Source: an uncultured Collinsella sp. (GTDB lineage Bacteria > Actinomycetota > Coriobacteriia > Coriobacteriales > Coriobacteriaceae). From it: a stretch of DNA of 41,562 nt. Positions within the stretch are counted from its first letter, which is position 1. Each line of letters begins with the position of its first letter. The position numbers and the translations under genes are program-made. Below the pieces are notes generated by a model that saw only the letters and a list, made by a program, of their open reading frames with translations, did no database searches and was not told the DNA's origin. Shown here piece after piece: positions 32,495 through 41,562 of this stretch. Location: positions 1 to 41,562 of the forward strand of contig CAJJTG010000018.1 in NCBI GenBank assembly GCA_905194675.1. The letters run 5' to 3'.

Positions 32495-33254
32495 TCGCAC
32501 CCTTCTTATCGCTGGTAACTGGAAGATGAACAACGACGTCGCCGAGGCCGCCAAGCTCGCCGACGAGCTGGCTCAGGCTCTGCCCGAGGTTCCGGCTGGC
32601 GTCGAGGTGCTCGTCTGCCCTCCGACCATTGACATCACCACGGTTCATGACCGTATTCAGGCTGCCCCCATCGCCCTCGGTGCTCAGAACGTGTACTGGG
32701 AGGCCAAGGGTGCCTTCACCGGTGAGTCCTCTTGCGACATGCTCAAGTCCGCTGGCTGCACCTACTGCATCATCGGTCACTCCGAGCGTCGCGACTACTT
32801 CCACGAGACCGACGAGGATCAGAACAAGAAGGCCAAGGCCCTCGTTGCCGCCGGTCTTGTTCCCGTCTTCTGCTGCGGCGAGTCCCTCGAGGTCCGCGAG
32901 GCTGGCACCTATGTCGAGCACGTCGTGAACCAGGTCAAGGCTGGCCTTGCTGGTCTTGAGATCACCTGCCCCAAGCAGGTCGTCGTCGCCTACGAGCCCA
33001 TCTGGGCTATCGGCACCGGCAAGACCGCTACCGCCGAGGACGCTCAGGAGGTCTGCGGCGCTATCCGTGAGACCCTCAAGGAGATGTTCGGCGAGGAGCT
33101 CGCCGACGGTATCCGCGTCCTGTACGGTGGTTCCGCTAAGCCCGGCAACATTGCCGAGCTCGTCGCCAAGCCTGACGTTGACGGCGCCCTCGTGGGCGGC
33201 GCTTCGCTCAAGGCTGCCGACTTCGCCTCTATGGTCGTCAAGGCAGGCGAGTAG
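32487..33254 (+). CDS. tpiA: triosephosphate isomerase
   Basis: This 255-aa TIM-barrel enzyme interconverts dihydroxyacetone-P and glyceraldehyde-3-P. Active-site blocks: AGNWKMNND (Lys), IIGHSERRDYF (His), YEPIWAIGTGKTAT (Glu and loop 6), and the phosphate loops LYGGSAKPGN and DGALVGGASLKA. The ATG at 32487 lies inside the last codons of pgk (ATGCCTAA overlap), with a GGAGG-like site at 32473-32478. gpmI starts 5 nt after its stop. Confidence 0.98.
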   Translation: MPNRTLLIAGNWKMNNDVAEAAKLADELAQALPEVPAGVEVLVCPPTIDITTVHDRIQAAPIALGAQNVYWEAKGAFTGESSCDMLKSAGCTYCIIGHSERRDYFHETDEDQNKKAKALVAAGLVPVFCCGESLEVREAGTYVEHVVNQVKAGLAGLEITCPKQVVVAYEPIWAIGTGKTATAEDAQEVCGAIRETLKEMFGEELADGIRVLYGGSAKPGNIAELVAKPDVDGALVGGASLKAADFASMVVKAGE

Positions 33255-33259
33255 GACAT

Positions 33260-34813
33260 ATGGCACAGCGTCATCTTCCTGCACTCCTGATCATCATGGA
33301 TGGCTGCGGCCTTGCTCCGGCTGATGGCGAGAACGCCGTCGCCGCTGCCAAGACGCCCTTCCTTGATAGCCTGTACGAGAAGTATCCTCACACCACGCTC
33401 GGTGCTTCGGGCGAGGACGTGGGCCTTCCCGACGGCCAGATGGGCAACTCCGAGGTGGGTCACCTCAACATCGGTGCCGGCCGCATCGTGTTCCAGGAGC
33501 TTTCGCGCATCAACAACGCCATCAAGGACGGCTCCATCGCCAAGAACGAGGTCTTCGTCAAGGCTATGGACGACGTCAAGGCCGAAGGCAAGACCCTGCA
33601 CCTCATGGGCCTTATGAGCCCTGGCGGTGTTCATTCTCACATGAACCACGTCGAGGCTCTGGTCAAGATGGCTGCCCAGCATGGCGTCAAGACCGTTCGC
33701 GTCCACGCCTTCATGGATGGCCGCGACGTCGACCCGCAGTCCGGTGCCGGCTACATGAGCGAGTTCTGCGCTTTCCTGGCTAAGATCTCCGAGGAGACCG
33801 GTTGCGACGCTCGCGTTGCCACCGTTTCGGGCCGCTATTGGGCCATGGACCGCGACAACCGCTGGGAGCGCATCCAGCGTGCCTACGACGTCATGGTCAA
33901 CGCGTCCGATGCCGATACCGACCCCGTTGCCGGTATCAAGGCCTACTACGAGAAGGATCCGCGCGGCGACGAGTTCGTCGAGCCCTTCGCTGCCCACAAC
34001 GAGGGCATTCACGAGGGCGACGCGGCCATCTTCTTCAACTTCCGTCCCGACCGCGCTCGTCAGATGACTCGCGTGTTCACGGACAAGGAGTTCGACGGCT
34101 TTGAGCGCGAGCAGATTAAGCTTTCGCACTTTGTGACGATGACCGAGTACGATCCGACGTTTGACGTCGAGGTCGCCTTCCCCAAGACATTCCCCGAGAA
34201 CGTTCTGGCCGACGTTATCGCCGCCAATGGCCTGAAGCAGCTGCACACCGCCGAGACCGAGAAGTACGCCCATGTGACGTTCTTCCTCAACGGCGGCATC
34301 GAGGAGCCCAAGGAGGGCGAGGAGCGCGTGCTCGTCGCTTCCCCCAAGGTTGCTACCTACGATCTGCAGCCCGAGATGAGCGCTCCCGAGGTTACCGAGA
34401 AGCTCGTCGCCGCTATTAACGAGGATCGCGCTGATTTCTACATCGTGAACTTCGCGAACTGCGACATGGTTGGTCACACCGGCGTGTTCGACGCCGCCGT
34501 TAAGGCCGTCGAGGCTGTTGACGATGCTCTGTCCAAGGTTGTCCCGGCGATTCTCGCCAAGGGCGGCTTTGCGCTGATTACCGCCGACCATGGCAACGCC
34601 GATCACATGTTTGACGTTGCTTCCGACGGTTCCAAGCATCCGTTTACGGCTCACACCACCAACCGCGTGCCGTTCATCATCGTTGATGATAAGGCCAAGC
34701 TCACCGGTATCGAGGACGGCCGTCTTTCCGATATCGCTCCGACCATGCTCACCATGGCTGGTATTGAGCCTTCCGCCGAGATGACGGGTCGCGTGCTCGC
34801 CACCGAGGCCTAA
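33260..34813 (+). CDS. gpmI: 2,3-bisphosphoglycerate-independent phosphoglycerate mutase
   Basis: This 517-aa metal-dependent mutase of the alkaline-phosphatase superfamily converts 3-PG to 2-PG. The N-terminal metal site is IIMDGCGL and the phosphoserine is Ser64 in GQMGNSEVGHLNIGAGR. The substrate region is MDGRDVDPQSGAGY. The second metal cluster has NFANCDMVGHTGVFDA and TADHGNADHMFD. Length is typical. In many actinobacteria the tpiA neighbour is secG; here gpmI is placed between the two, completing a run from glyceraldehyde-3-P to 2-PG. Confidence 0.97.
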   Translation: MAQRHLPALLIIMDGCGLAPADGENAVAAAKTPFLDSLYEKYPHTTLGASGEDVGLPDGQMGNSEVGHLNIGAGRIVFQELSRINNAIKDGSIAKNEVFVKAMDDVKAEGKTLHLMGLMSPGGVHSHMNHVEALVKMAAQHGVKTVRVHAFMDGRDVDPQSGAGYMSEFCAFLAKISEETGCDARVATVSGRYWAMDRDNRWERIQRAYDVMVNASDADTDPVAGIKAYYEKDPRGDEFVEPFAAHNEGIHEGDAAIFFNFRPDRARQMTRVFTDKEFDGFEREQIKLSHFVTMTEYDPTFDVEVAFPKTFPENVLADVIAANGLKQLHTAETEKYAHVTFFLNGGIEEPKEGEERVLVASPKVATYDLQPEMSAPEVTEKLVAAINEDRADFYIVNFANCDMVGHTGVFDAAVKAVEAVDDALSKVVPAILAKGGFALITADHGNADHMFDVASDGSKHPFTAHTTNRVPFIIVDDKAKLTGIEDGRLSDIAPTMLTMAGIEPSAEMTGRVLATEA

Positions 34814-34836
34814 TAGAAAACAAATACCGTTTTCTA
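34814..34836 (+). repeat. inverted repeat directly after gpmI
   Basis: TAGAAAAC (34814-34821) and GTTTTCTA (34829-34836) form a perfect 8-bp AT-rich hairpin immediately after the stop codon and before the main terminator. Confidence 0.55.
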
Positions 34837-34838
34837 GT

Positions 34839-34874
34839 AAGGGGGTTGTCCACAACCGGACGACCCCCTTTTTT
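34839..34874 (+). terminator. terminator of the pgk-tpiA-gpmI operon
   Basis: A 12-bp stem (34839-34850 with 34859-34870, one G-U pair) has an 8-nt loop and six T at 34869-34874. Confidence 0.9.
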
Positions 34875-34933
34875 GGTATTTCTGCCATTTCTACCCCGTC
34901 CCTAAATGGCAGGTGGGGGAGTGTTGGAGGTTG

Positions 34934-34972
34934 TGGTACAGTACTGGAGTTTGAATTGTTCTATTAAGGAGC
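34934..34972 (+). promoter_or_regulatory. candidate extended -10 promoter and RBS of secG
   Basis: TGGTACAGT (34934-34942) fits an extended -10 element. TAAGGAGC at 34966-34973 is the ribosome site for the ATG at 34979. Confidence 0.45.
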
Positions 34973-34978
34973 TTATCT

Positions 34979-35233
34979 ATGGGTCCGTTTCAGATTCTTC
35001 TGTTTGTCGTTTGGGCTGTTTCTGCCGTGGCGCTGACGATTCTCGTTCTGATGCATTCCGGTAAGGGCACCGGCGTTTCGGATATGATCGCTAGCTCGCT
35101 GTATAACTCCAGCTCTGCCACGGGCGTCATGGAGCAGAACCTCGATCGCCTGACGGTAATTATGGCCGTCGTTTTTGCCGTGTGTGTCGTTCTGTGCATG
35201 TTTTTCTTCCCGCAGGGCATCGTCGGCTACTAA
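34979..35233 (+). CDS. secG: SecG preprotein translocase subunit
   Basis: This 84-aa membrane protein has two hydrophobic helices (about residues 5-25 and 58-77) joined by a polar Gly/Ser-rich loop containing HSGKGTGVSDMIASS. That loop corresponds to the conserved cytoplasmic loop of SecG. It assists the SecYE channel and SecA cycling. It lies just after the glycolytic operon, as in other actinobacteria, but with its own promoter and terminator. Confidence 0.92.
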   Translation: MGPFQILLFVVWAVSAVALTILVLMHSGKGTGVSDMIASSLYNSSSATGVMEQNLDRLTVIMAVVFAVCVVLCMFFFPQGIVGY

Positions 35234-35255
35234 GCATCGGCGTATATACGTTTGT

Positions 35256-35285
35256 AAGGGGTCCCGCATGTGCGGGGCCCTTTTT
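35256..35285 (+). terminator. terminator after secG
   Basis: A stem of about 12 bp (35256-35267 with 35272-35283, two G-U pairs) closes on an ATGT loop with five T at 35281-35285. Confidence 0.85.
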
Positions 35286-35398
35286 GTTTACAGACTTGTA
35301 ACAGAGCCAAAATATCCCCACATACTTCGCCCAACTAAAGAAATTCTCGACCGTTAACCGGAATCAGCGCCAAATTGTGCATAAAATGCGCTACTGTA

Positions 35399-35427
35399 TT
35401 GCAAAACGTTGGCCCGCATTGCATAAC
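35399..35427 (+). promoter_or_regulatory. candidate promoter of the peptide transporter operon
   Basis: TTGCAA (35399-35404) and CATAAC (35422-35427) are spaced 17 bp. The box AAAACGTT (35403-35410) overlaps the -35. The leader of about 95 nt contains the direct repeat GAATGG-TTC-GAATGG. The 290-bp gap from secG to this operon otherwise shows no gene. Confidence 0.35.
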
Positions 35428-35523
35428 CAGCCATAACGGCGGACCGCGTTTGAATGGTTCGAATGGGCTGTCTCGACGTTGCCCGGCCGAATTCACTTTG
35501 TCCTATCTCATAAGGAGGATGGC

Positions 35524-37200
35524 ATGGCTGATTCTATGTTCCACCAGCCCGTTATGGGTCGTCGCGCCTTTGTTGGCGGCACCCTCGCTGCGAGCTCCAT
35601 GGCTTTTCTTGCCGCGTGCGGCAAGAAGGGCGGCGACGCTTCCGGATCTGACTCCGGTTCGACGCTGAACTTCTACATCAACAACCCGGTCTGCATCGAC
35701 CCCTACAACGTCCAGGAGGATCAGGGCACTCAGGTCGAGTACCAGCTCTTCGACGCTCTGACGGAGTACGACCCCGAGAAGGGCGAGATCGTTCCGCTGG
35801 CTTGCGAGTCCTTTGAGGCTAACGACGACGCCACCGAGTTCACCTTCAAGATCAAGAAGGCCAAGTTCCACAACGGTGACGACGTTACTTCCAAGTCCTT
35901 CAAGCTCGGTTGGGAGCGCCTGGTCAACACCAAGTCGGCCATCGCTACCGAGTATGGTCCTTCCGAGGTCTCCTACCACCTTTCCATGGTCGAGGGCTAT
36001 GACGATCTGCTTGCCGGCAACGCTACCGAGCTCAGCGGTGTTACTTGCCCCGACGATGAGACCCTCGTCGTCAAGCTGTCTTCCGCTTACGCCGACTTCC
36101 CCTTCGTCGCCTCTCACCCGGCTCTGTCCCCGGTTCCCGAGTGCGCCGAGTCCGATGTCAAGAGCTTCTACCTTGCCCCGGTCGGTAACGGCCCGTTCAT
36201 GATGGACGGCAAGTGGGAGGATGGTCAGGAGATCAACCTCAAGAAGTTTGACGATTACTATGGCGACAAGGCCAAGATCGATGGCATCCACTTCCAGGTC
36301 ATCAAGGACATGGAGACCGCTTACAAGGAGTTCCAGGCCGGTAACCTCGATGTCTGCGACGTTCCCGTTGCTCAGATCGATGCCGCCAAGAAGGACCGTG
36401 GCGAGTCCAAGGACGGTTACACCATGGGTGACGGCGAGCATATGCTGCTCGGTGCCGAGCCTTCCACGTACTATCTGACCTGCAACACCACGGCCGAGCC
36501 GTTCAATAACGCCGACCTGCGCAAGGGCATCTCCCTGGCCATCAACCGTGAGGCCATCTGCAAGACCATCTTCAAGGGTACCCGTACCCCCGCCGACGGT
36601 ATTGTTCCTCCGGGAATCGCCGGCTACAAGGAGGGCGCATGGGAGTTCTGCGCCTATGACGTCGACAAGGCTAACGAGTACCTCGACAAGGTCGCTCCCG
36701 CTGGCGCTAACGGCGATCGTGGCATTAGCGTGACCCTTTCCTACAACCAGGACGGTGGTCACAAGGAGATCATGGAGTCCATCATCGGCGACCTCGCCAA
36801 GGTTGGCGTTACCGCTGTCTCCGATACCCCTGAGTGGTCTGCCCTGCTCGAGCAGTATCAGAACTTCAACTATCAGTTCGGCCGTCTGGGCTGGATCGCC
36901 GATTACCCGATCATGGACAACTTCCTGTACCCGCTGTTCCACTCCGACTCCCTCGGTGGCGACAACCGCTCCGGTTACAGCAACCCCGAGTTCGATGCCA
37001 AGGTCGACGAGGCCCGCACCACGGTTGATGACGAGGAGCGCATCGCCAAGATGCGGGAGGCCGACGCCATGGTCGCTGCTGACTGCCCGGTTATCCCGGT
37101 GATGTTCTACACGCACACCATCGCTGGCTCTGACCGCGTCAAGCATCTCTATGTTGATCCGCAGAAGCACGCCGATCTGGGTACCGCCGAGCTCGCCTAA
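35524..37200 (+). CDS. family-5 ABC substrate-binding lipoprotein (oligopeptide type)
   Basis: This 558-aa extracellular receptor is of the OppA/DppA fold. The N terminus has GRRAFVGG, a twin-arginine-like start, a hydrophobic core and the lipobox LAAC with Cys32 as lipid site. A Gly/Ser/Lys tether follows. Family blocks: TFKIKKAKFHNGDDVTSKSF, the middle NADLRKGISLAINREAI, and the C-terminal WIADYPIMDNFLYPLFHSDS, an OppA-like segment for peptide-binding members. Together with the four genes behind it this is a standard oligopeptide importer. The precise peptide range is unknown. ATG 35524 follows AAGGAGG. A hairpin separates it from the permease genes. Codon use is highly optimised. Confidence 0.9.
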   Translation: MADSMFHQPVMGRRAFVGGTLAASSMAFLAACGKKGGDASGSDSGSTLNFYINNPVCIDPYNVQEDQGTQVEYQLFDALTEYDPEKGEIVPLACESFEANDDATEFTFKIKKAKFHNGDDVTSKSFKLGWERLVNTKSAIATEYGPSEVSYHLSMVEGYDDLLAGNATELSGVTCPDDETLVVKLSSAYADFPFVASHPALSPVPECAESDVKSFYLAPVGNGPFMMDGKWEDGQEINLKKFDDYYGDKAKIDGIHFQVIKDMETAYKEFQAGNLDVCDVPVAQIDAAKKDRGESKDGYTMGDGEHMLLGAEPSTYYLTCNTTAEPFNNADLRKGISLAINREAICKTIFKGTRTPADGIVPPGIAGYKEGAWEFCAYDVDKANEYLDKVAPAGANGDRGISVTLSYNQDGGHKEIMESIIGDLAKVGVTAVSDTPEWSALLEQYQNFNYQFGRLGWIADYPIMDNFLYPLFHSDSLGGDNRSGYSNPEFDAKVDEARTTVDDEERIAKMREADAMVAADCPVIPVMFYTHTIAGSDRVKHLYVDPQKHADLGTAELA

Positions 37201-37297
37201 GGGTTTTGCAGCTTCCGTGAGGGTCAAGTATTTACGTAGACCTCATGGGAAACATACAGTTCTCCCTAACCTGGGGTAAACTGGCTGATGGTAATTT

Positions 37298-37327
37298 TGG
37301 GATGCCGGTCTGGCGATCGGCATCCCA
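37298..37327 (+). terminator. hairpin between peptide receptor and permease genes
   Basis: A perfect 10-bp stem TGGGATGCCG/CGGCATCCCA (37298-37307 with 37318-37327) has a 10-nt loop and a short TTT tail. It is a likely partial terminator that keeps receptor mRNA in excess. Confidence 0.55.
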
Positions 37328-37357
37328 TTTAGGTTAATCCCTAGATAGGGGAGTGGT

Positions 37358-38395
37358 ATGGGTAAGTACATCGTTAAACGTGTGCTTCAGTTCATCCCGG
37401 TGTTTTTGGGCGTTACGCTGATTCTGTTCGCCCTCCAGAATATCGTGCCGGGAGATCCGATCAAGCTGATCGGTGGAGACAAGGCTCTGTCCCCCGAGGT
37501 GGAGCTTCAGCTTCGCGTTCGCTATCACCTGGTCCAGACGGACGAGGACGGCAACGCGATCCTTGACGAGAACGGCGACCCCGTTCAAACGTCGCTCGTG
37601 GACCGTTACTTGTATTACATGAACGGCCTGCTTCATGGCGATCTGGGCAATTCGTACCAGCGCAAGCTGCCGGTTACGGAAATCTTTGCCCAGAAGTATC
37701 CGTATACGGTCAAACTTGCCGCGTGCGCCATCGTGCTCGAGGCAATCATGGGTATCGGTGCGGGTATCATTTCGGCGGTTAAGCGTTATTCCTTCTGGGA
37801 TATTTTGGTAACGCTCACCACGTCGATTCTCGTTGCCGTCCCGGCCTTCTGGCTCGGTATGTTGCTGCAGCTGTTCTTTGGCGTCATTCTCAAGGACGCC
37901 ACGGGCGGTGCATTCTCCATGCCGATCTCGGGTGCCGGCGGTTCCAGCTCTCAATATCAGGATTGGATGCACTATGTGCTTCCGACCATTACGCTGGCTT
38001 CGGTTTCGACCGCTTATGCCGCCCGCATTATGCGCTCGCAGCTGCTTGACGTCATGAACCAGGATTACATCCGTACGGCAAAGGCCAAGGGTCTCTCCAA
38101 TCGCGCGATCATTATCAAGCATGCGCTTAAGAATGCACTCATCCCCGTCGTTACCTATATTGGTGTCGACTTCGGCGGCATGCTTTCGGGCGCCATCCTG
38201 ACCGAGACGGTCTTTAACTGGCCCGGCATCGGCTTCGAGGTCTACCGCGCCATTAGCATGCGCGACTGGCCCATCGTTATGGGCGGCGTTACGCTCATTG
38301 TTGTCGTCGTTATGGTGATCAACCTGCTCGTCGACATTAGCTATGCATTCCTCGACCCGCGCATCCGCCTTGGCGGTCCGTCGGATAAGGCCTAA
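37358..38395 (+). CDS. ABC permease, OppB/DppB type
   Basis: This 345-aa permease has about six membrane helices. The start YIVKRVLQFIPVFLGVTLILF is followed by the family VPGDPIKLIGG, a periplasmic loop ending in MNGLLHGDLGNSYQ, the EAA segment DYIRTAKAKGLSNRAIIIKHALKNALIP and the C-terminal DPRIRLGG. The periplasmic loop carries an extra acidic stretch (DEDGNAILDENGDPV) not seen in the other OppB-type permease of this window. GGGGAG precedes the ATG at 37358. Confidence 0.93.
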   Translation: MGKYIVKRVLQFIPVFLGVTLILFALQNIVPGDPIKLIGGDKALSPEVELQLRVRYHLVQTDEDGNAILDENGDPVQTSLVDRYLYYMNGLLHGDLGNSYQRKLPVTEIFAQKYPYTVKLAACAIVLEAIMGIGAGIISAVKRYSFWDILVTLTTSILVAVPAFWLGMLLQLFFGVILKDATGGAFSMPISGAGGSSSQYQDWMHYVLPTITLASVSTAYAARIMRSQLLDVMNQDYIRTAKAKGLSNRAIIIKHALKNALIPVVTYIGVDFGGMLSGAILTETVFNWPGIGFEVYRAISMRDWPIVMGGVTLIVVVVMVINLLVDISYAFLDPRIRLGGPSDKA

Positions 38396-38409
38396 GGGAG
38401 GTACGTCTC

Positions 38410-39345
38410 ATGCAGGAAACTGATTCTCAGTCTCAGGAGCAGGCTACCGCCACCAAGGCCGCATCTGCTCCCGCCAAGTCCCGCACGCTGTGGGGCGACG
38501 CTTTTAAGCGTCTTCGTAAGAACAAGCTCGCCGTTATCGGTGTCTGCTGGATCATCATCGTTGTTGTGGTCGCCCTGACCGCCGATCTGTGGGCTAAGCC
38601 CTGGCTCGGCTCTCCTACGGCTTCTGACTCGACCACCATGGCCGAGACGTCGCTGCTGGCTCCGTGTGCCGAGCACCCGTTTGGCACCGACTCTCTTGGT
38701 CGTGACATTCTCGTCCGTGTTATCTACGGTGCACGCGTTTCGCTTTCCGTCGGTATTATGGCCACCGCCATCTCCACGGTGATCGGTCTGGTCATGGGCG
38801 CCCTGGCCGGTTTCTATGGCGGCATCTGGGATACGATCATCATGCGCTGTGCGGACATCTTCCTGGCGTTCCCGTACGTGCTGTTCGTTGTTGCCATGAT
38901 TGCCGTTATCGGTCGTGGTCTTCAGAATGTCTTTATCGCCATCGGCATTCTCGGCTGGCCTTCGATTGCGCGCGTCTTCCGATCCGCGATCCTGACGGTC
39001 AAAGAGAACGACTATGTTGACGCCGCTCGCGCTATGGGTGCATCCGATGCGCGTATCGTTATGCGCCATATCTTCCCGAACTCCGTTGCTTCTATCGTGG
39101 TCTATGCGACCATGAACATTGGTGGCGCTATTCTGACCGAGTCTGCCCTGTCCTTCCTCGGCATGGGCGTTATCCCGCCTACGCCTTCGTGGGGCTCCAT
39201 GATTCAGGACGGTCAGCAGTATCTTCTGACTGCTCCCTGGATGATGATCATGCCCGGTCTGGCAATTCTCTCGACGGTGCTCGCCTTCACCCTGCTGGGT
39301 GACGGTCTGCGCGACGCCCTCGACGTCAAGATGAAGGACGCATAA
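38410..39345 (+). CDS. ABC permease, OppC/DppC type
   Basis: This 311-aa permease has a hydrophilic N-terminal tail of about 30 residues, then the OppC marks FGTDSLGRDILVRVIYGARVS and the EAA loop DYVDAARAMGASDARIVMRHIFPNS. ALSFLGMGVIPPTPSWGSMI and DGLRDALDVKMKD follow. GGGAGG lies at 38397-38402 upstream. It pairs with the preceding permease; the two ATPases follow at 2 and 0 nt spacing. Confidence 0.94.
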   Translation: MQETDSQSQEQATATKAASAPAKSRTLWGDAFKRLRKNKLAVIGVCWIIIVVVVALTADLWAKPWLGSPTASDSTTMAETSLLAPCAEHPFGTDSLGRDILVRVIYGARVSLSVGIMATAISTVIGLVMGALAGFYGGIWDTIIMRCADIFLAFPYVLFVVAMIAVIGRGLQNVFIAIGILGWPSIARVFRSAILTVKENDYVDAARAMGASDARIVMRHIFPNSVASIVVYATMNIGGAILTESALSFLGMGVIPPTPSWGSMIQDGQQYLLTAPWMMIMPGLAILSTVLAFTLLGDGLRDALDVKMKDA

Positions 39346-39347
39346 GG

Positions 39348-40439
39348 ATGAAGAAGAACAAGAACTATGTGGACCTGAAGGACCAGCCGGTTCCCGAGGG
39401 CCAGCATCTGCTCGAGGTCGATGACCTTAAGATGTATTTCCATACCGAAGATGGTGTCGTTCGCGCTGTCGACGGTGTGTCCTACACACTCGATCGCGGC
39501 GAGACCCTGGGTGTCGTCGGTGAGTCCGGCTCCGGTAAGTCCGTGACCGCCATGACCATCATGGGTCTTATCTCGATGCCTCCGGGAAAGATTGAGGGCG
39601 GCGACGTTCGCTATCGCGGTCGTTCTATCCTCGAGATGACCGAGGAAGAGATGCAGCACATTCGCGGTAACGATATCGCGATGATCTTCCAGGATCCTAT
39701 GACCTCCTTGAACCCGGTCTATAAGATCGGCAAGCAGGTGGGCGAGGGCCTTCGTCTGCATCGTGGCTACTCCAAGCAGGAGGCGCTCAAGCGCGCCACC
39801 GAGCTTTTGGACCTCGTTGGCATTCCCGAGCCCGAGAAGCGCGTCAATGAGTATCCGCACCAGTTCTCTGGTGGCATGCGTCAGCGCGTCATGATTGCTA
39901 TGGCCCTTGCCTGCGATCCCGATATTCTGATTGCCGACGAGCCCACGACCGCCCTGGACGTTACCATTCAGGCTCAGATTATTGAGCTTATGCAGGAAAT
40001 GCAGGAGAAGAACGGCAACGCCATCATCATGATTACCCATGACCTGGGCGTTGTCGCCGATATGGCCGACAAAATCATGGTTATGTATGCCGGCCGTCCT
40101 GTCGAGTTCGGTACTGCTGAGGAAATCTTCTACGAGAGCCGCCACCCCTACACCTGGGGCCTTATCCGCTCCATCCCGGAGCAGGCCATCGAAGAGAAGA
40201 AGCCGCTGACGCCGATTCACGGCAACCCGCCTTCGCTCATGAACCTGCCCGAGGGTTGCGTGTTCTCGCCTCGTTGTCCCTATGCGACCGATAAGTGCCG
40301 CAAGCAGCGCCCTGAGCGCGTTGTCACCGAGTCTGGCCACTATTCTGCGTGCCATTATTCCGGTGACCCCGAGTTCCTCAAGAATGCTCCTGCGACGTCC
40401 CGTACGCGCAAGGATTCCGAGAAGGGAGGCGAGGCGTAA
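39348..40439 (+). CDS. ABC ATPase, OppD/DppD type
   Basis: This 363-aa ATPase has Walker A GESGSGKSVTA, signature FSGGMRQRVMIAMAL, Walker B ILIADEPTTALD and switch His in ITHD. The C-terminal extension carries the Opp/Dpp cysteine motif (EGCVFSPRCPYATDKC and a later ACHYS). This motif is lacking in the sialic-acid transporter ATPases. A 31-nt stretch over the Walker B region is identical to the fusion gene at 20357. Confidence 0.95.
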   Translation: MKKNKNYVDLKDQPVPEGQHLLEVDDLKMYFHTEDGVVRAVDGVSYTLDRGETLGVVGESGSGKSVTAMTIMGLISMPPGKIEGGDVRYRGRSILEMTEEEMQHIRGNDIAMIFQDPMTSLNPVYKIGKQVGEGLRLHRGYSKQEALKRATELLDLVGIPEPEKRVNEYPHQFSGGMRQRVMIAMALACDPDILIADEPTTALDVTIQAQIIELMQEMQEKNGNAIIMITHDLGVVADMADKIMVMYAGRPVEFGTAEEIFYESRHPYTWGLIRSIPEQAIEEKKPLTPIHGNPPSLMNLPEGCVFSPRCPYATDKCRKQRPERVVTESGHYSACHYSGDPEFLKNAPATSRTRKDSEKGGEA

Positions 40440-41468
<1,029 letters not shown>

Positions 41469-41527
41469 TCGGTTAACGGCCGGGTCCTTGCTGGGGTTAC
41501 TTTTCAGAACGTCCTCGGACATGCAAG

Positions 41528-41562
41528 AAGCCCTCGCTGCGCACTTCGTGCGGCGAGGGCTT
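41528..41562 (+). terminator. terminator of the peptide transporter operon, cut by the window end
   Basis: The 10-bp stem AAGCCCTCGC/GCGAGGGCTT (41528-41537 with 41553-41562) holds an inner CGCAC/GTGCG pair. The window ends at the first two T of the tail. Confidence 0.8.

Overview
The window looks like chromosome of an actinobacterium of the class Coriobacteriia, most probably Collinsella or a close relative. This is inferred from remembered family resemblance, not from a search. It is GC-rich and strongly codon-biased. It has the actinobacterial gene order uvrC / rapZ / whiA / gap / pgk / tpiA / secG, a RapZ whose Walker A lysine is arginine, and no sign of phage, insertion sequences, CRISPR, tRNA or rRNA. 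Nearly everything reads on the plus strand. The exception is one block of four minus-strand genes (3.8-9.9 kb). Layout, left to right. (1) 0.07-3.7 kb: a terminator of the preceding unit, then coaE, a small membrane-anchored lytic transglycosylase and uvrB. (2) 3.8-9.9 kb, minus strand: a COG2509-type FAD protein, a BaiN/HI0933-type flavoprotein, an Mrp-type Fe-S carrier ATPase and an LTA-synthase-family membrane sulfatase-fold enzyme. (3) 10.1-17.3 kb: uvrA with a LexA-like box, a YbaK-type tRNA deacylase, murJ and uvrC. UvrA, UvrB and UvrC therefore all lie within about 16 kb. (4) 17.3-28.0 kb: a sialic-acid utilisation island. It holds a family-5 ABC importer (Tat-type lipoprotein, permease, permease-ATPase fusion, ATPase), two tandem acetylxylan-esterase-like alpha/beta hydrolases, an N-acetylneuraminate lyase-type aldolase, a ROK kinase and NanE. 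The second hydrolase has lost its nucleophile. (5) 28.0-35.2 kb: rapZ, whiA, then lower glycolysis gap, pgk, tpiA, gpmI, then secG. (6) 35.5-41.5 kb: a complete five-gene Opp/Dpp peptide importer closed by a terminator at the window edge. How the parts work together: the island would import sialic acid (possibly O-acetylated), deacetylate it, split it to ManNAc and pyruvate, phosphorylate ManNAc and epimerise it to GlcNAc-6-P. The NagA/NagB steps are not in the window. The resulting sugar phosphate would feed the glycolytic genes just downstream. The island sits exactly between uvrC and rapZ, which are neighbours in many actinobacteria, so it looks like an insertion into an old conserved block. 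The yvcK gene usually found between rapZ and whiA is missing. The most novel candidates are the active-esterase plus dead-esterase pair, the nested inverted-repeat region ahead of the transporter, the rearranged cysteine cluster of UvrC, and the loss of the C-terminal cysteine motif from the sialic-acid transporter ATPases.
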